Assembly: GCA_028283985.1 (NCBI GenBank) | Contig: JANQSQ010000645.1 | Location: 1-8,373, forward strand | Direction: 5' to 3' | Length of the DNA stretch: 8,373 nucleotides | Origin: Rhodothermales bacterium | Lineage (GTDB): Bacteria > Bacteroidota > Rhodothermia > Rhodothermales > VXPQ01 | Part shown: positions 7,017 through 8,373 of the stretch, one piece after another | Position numbering within the stretch: the stretch's first letter is position 1 | Layout: the number at the start of each line of letters is the position of its first letter | Notes under the pieces: model-generated | Database searches by the model: none | The model's input: only the letters and a program-made list of their open reading frames with translations | Told to the model about the DNA's origin: nothing | Translations under genes and position numbers: made by a program

Positions 7017-7044
7017 ATTTTAATGGTAAGTTTCCAAAAAACAA
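7017..7044 (-). promoter_or_regulatory. Putative promoter of the receptor/CTD protein/PorV-like operon
   Basis: On the minus strand TTGTTT (7039-7044) is followed after 16 bases by TAAAAT (7017-7022). This resembles sigma70-type -35 and -10 boxes. The region upstream (about 7045-7085) is markedly A/T-rich compared with the flanking genes, as an UP element would be. The predicted start near 7010 would leave a leader of about 90 bases. I do not see a clear Bacteroides-type TAnnTTTG element. The AT-rich patch inside a GC-rich window supports the location more than the exact boxes do. Confidence 0.5.
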
Positions 7045-7092
7045 AAAACAAGTAAATTCAGTTTTTTACCCCTAACTTTTTGTTCCGCAGTC

Positions 7093-7127
7093 GGGCCGAC
7101 CCACAATTTTCTACAACCTGGCGGCCC
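7093..7127 (-). other. Possible stem-loop downstream of the DUF4249-like gene
   Basis: GGGCCG (7093-7098) and CGGCCC (7122-7127) are complementary, separated by 23 bases, beginning 23 bases after the stop of the lipoprotein gene. No clear U-run follows directly in the transcript, only scattered A-rich then T-rich sequence further on. It may be a weak or factor-assisted terminator or a 3' end stabiliser. A long loop and only six base pairs keep confidence low. Confidence 0.3.
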
Positions 7128-7149
7128 TGATGCGTGGATGCGGGGGACC

Positions 7150-8109
7150 TCAGTTCTCTTCCGGCGAACGGAAGCCCGCCTCCTCGATCGCTTCCACCGG
7201 CGGAAGCCACTGCCTGGAGAGACGATATCCCGCTCCGACAAATCCGAACCCGTTGCGGACATTCCGCATCACGTTCGGCTGCACCAGCACTTCCGCATCG
7301 AATATCCCTCCCGGCGGATCCCAGGCTTCGTTGGCTGCGATAAACCGCAACGTCACGTTCAGAAGAATGACGCCCACGCGTTGATCGATGCCTACATCGA
7401 CCAGATCCGCGAGGTTCGAAACGACTTCCAGAAAATCCTGCCGGAGGTCCACCGGGACGATCCAGCCCCCATCGGTTTTTTCGTGCCTCAGGAGATAAGG
7501 AATGACGATACGGTCCGATTCGATATCCGTCTCGTTGGCGATCTTGTACGCTACGGCGTAATCGACCTCCACTTGCACCAGACCGGGCACATCTCCCCGG
7601 ATAAATACCGGCTGCACCACGGAAACAAGACGAATAACAGGATCCTGGGGAATGATTTCCGCCTCGGACGGCACCGTTACCTCGACCGTGGACTCCGCAC
7701 CGTCCGAACGAATCGCCGCAATCTCGTAGGTATGCCCGAAACGGGCCTGGAACGGGGCATGGTATACATGCGCATACTGGTCCGCAAAATCGACGATAAT
7801 GGAATCTTGCCAGACGTGTTGCTCGCCGGTCGCGCGGTCTATGGACACAACCTGTGCATCCAGCGACTCCGGCGTAGCGGGGACAAGGCGCTCCTCTACC
7901 GGAAAAACCCGCACCCATTGGGAATCGAGTTGCGGCGACAACACGCCATAGATTGAATACGGCACATCCGTCCCCGTAACCGCTACCACATCTTCCTCAC
8001 AGGCGCTCAGGCCAAGGAATGTCGTCATAGCAAGCGTAACGGACACAGCGGATCGCGCAAAACGCCGGATGATCCGGAAACGGAACGGTATGCCGGGCGC
8101 CGTGCTCAT
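7150..8109 (-). CDS. DUF4249-like outer membrane lipoprotein, partner of a TonB-dependent receptor
   Basis: The 319-residue protein has a basic N-terminus (RFRIIRRFAR), a hydrophobic stretch and a lipobox LSAC with Cys37, so it is predicted to be a lipoprotein. The region after the Cys (VPYSIYGVLSPQLDSQWVRV, then a PATPESLDAQVV segment, FGHTYEIAA and VEVTVPS) matches the general pattern of DUF4249 proteins. These are predicted beta-rich lipoproteins often encoded next to TonB-dependent receptors in Bacteroidota and relatives; their function is not established. The C-terminus is charged and lacks a barrel signal. The ATG at 8109 overlaps the upstream receptor's stop as ATGA, and AAGGTG lies eight bases upstream at 8118-8123, so translation is probably coupled. 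I infer a surface-exposed or periplasm-facing accessory subunit of the upstream receptor. The family name is a pattern judgement; a generic receptor-associated lipoprotein is the fallback. Confidence 0.72.
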   Translation of the reverse strand: MSTAPGIPFRFRIIRRFARSAVSVTLAMTTFLGLSACEEDVVAVTGTDVPYSIYGVLSPQLDSQWVRVFPVEERLVPATPESLDAQVVSIDRATGEQHVWQDSIIVDFADQYAHVYHAPFQARFGHTYEIAAIRSDGAESTVEVTVPSEAEIIPQDPVIRLVSVVQPVFIRGDVPGLVQVEVDYAVAYKIANETDIESDRIVIPYLLRHEKTDGGWIVPVDLRQDFLEVVSNLADLVDVGIDQRVGVILLNVTLRFIAANEAWDPPGGIFDAEVLVQPNVMRNVRNGFGFVGAGYRLSRQWLPPVEAIEEAGFRSPEEN

Positions 8110-8373
8110 TCGAAGGACACCTTGATTCCCAGAGAAGGCACGAAAGGAAGCTGGTCGACCCGGTTGAGCGTGAAAATGTCGAGGTAGAAGATATTGCGTC
8201 GACCATAGGTATTGATGGCGCTTGCAAGCAGCGCTACCTCCGTCGGCCCGACAGAAAAAGCCCGCTCCACCGACAGGTCCAGCCGGTGATACTTCGGCAG
8301 TAACGCATTGAACGGCCGTTCGTAAATAACCCGGCGCGTGGCCGGCGCGTCCACGGCCTTTTCCACATCGTCC
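8106..8373 (-). CDS. TonB-dependent receptor, C-terminal end of the barrel (partial)
   Basis: The last 88 codons of a receptor enter from the right edge, and the gene begins outside the window. The segment contains LLPKYHRLDLSVERAF, then LLASAINTYGRRNIFYLDIF and RVDQLPFVPSLGIKVSFE. This is the standard ending of TonB-dependent receptors (hRLDlsve.., N.YnR.NiF.., QLP.lPs.G.kv.F). The GTG at 8366 is an internal valine codon, not a start. The protein ends in Phe-Glu, one residue past the usual terminal Phe. Its TGA shares four bases with the ATG of the following lipoprotein gene. Ligand and N-terminal domains cannot be judged from this fragment. Confidence 0.88.
   Translation of the reverse strand, partial: DDVEKAVDAPATRRVIYERPFNALLPKYHRLDLSVERAFSVGPTEVALLASAINTYGRRNIFYLDIFTLNRVDQLPFVPSLGIKVSFE
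8118..8123 (-). promoter_or_regulatory. Ribosome binding site of the DUF4249-like gene inside the upstream receptor gene
   Basis: AAGGTG on the minus strand stands eight bases before the ATG at 8109, within the last codons of the receptor. Together with the ATGA overlap it supports this start and coupled translation. Confidence 0.5.

Noticed and set aside
7058..7918. Open frames of 272-286 codons on both strands overlapping the DUF4249-like gene
   Set aside because: Gly/Arg/Cys-biased shadow translations; the lipoprotein frame has a lipobox, a coupled start and family-like motifs.

Overview
The window looks like a chromosomal segment from a Gram-negative, outer-membrane-rich bacterium of the Bacteroidota/Rhodothermota type (Rhodothermales or Balneolales-like), or a related FCB-group lineage. 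The base composition is moderately GC-rich. Evidence for this placement: two TonB-dependent receptors, one with an N-terminal carboxypeptidase-regulatory-like domain; a DUF4249-like lipoprotein; a PorV/PorQ-family outer membrane protein; a secreted protein with a C-terminal type IX secretion (T9SS)-like sorting domain; and a CRTAC1-like lipoprotein. The lineage is inferred from gene content only. Some starts have clear Shine-Dalgarno sequences, which is unlike classical Bacteroides.

Every supported gene lies on the minus strand, so transcription runs from high to low coordinates. Unit 1 (8373 to 7150) is the C-terminal end of a TonB-dependent receptor followed by a DUF4249-like lipoprotein, joined by an ATGA stop/start overlap. 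A 231-base intergenic region (6919-7149) follows. It holds a GC-rich stem-loop, an AT-rich stretch with a plausible sigma70-type promoter, and a pair of 11-bp direct repeats in the leader.

Unit 2 (6918 to 1) contains, in order: a complete TonB-dependent receptor with a strong Shine-Dalgarno; a 748-residue secreted multidomain protein (EF-hand loop, Fn3-like domain, FlgD/T9SS-type C-terminal domain); a PorV/PorQ-family outer-membrane barrel; and the first 66 codons of a CRTAC1/ASPIC-UnbV-like lipoprotein cut by the window edge. Gaps are 53, 84 and 67 bases, which fits one operon. A strong stem-loop without a U-tract sits before the PorV-like gene.

Working model (inference): the second unit builds a cell-surface assembly in which the TonB-dependent receptor imports or senses a ligand. 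The CTD-bearing protein would be exported, possibly by T9SS with the co-encoded PorV paralogue as its outer-membrane carrier. The CRTAC1-like beta-propeller lipoprotein would be a further surface partner. No SusD homologue, enzyme or transport ATPase is visible, so the substrate is unknown. No tRNA, rRNA, CRISPR array, insertion sequence or phage gene was seen.
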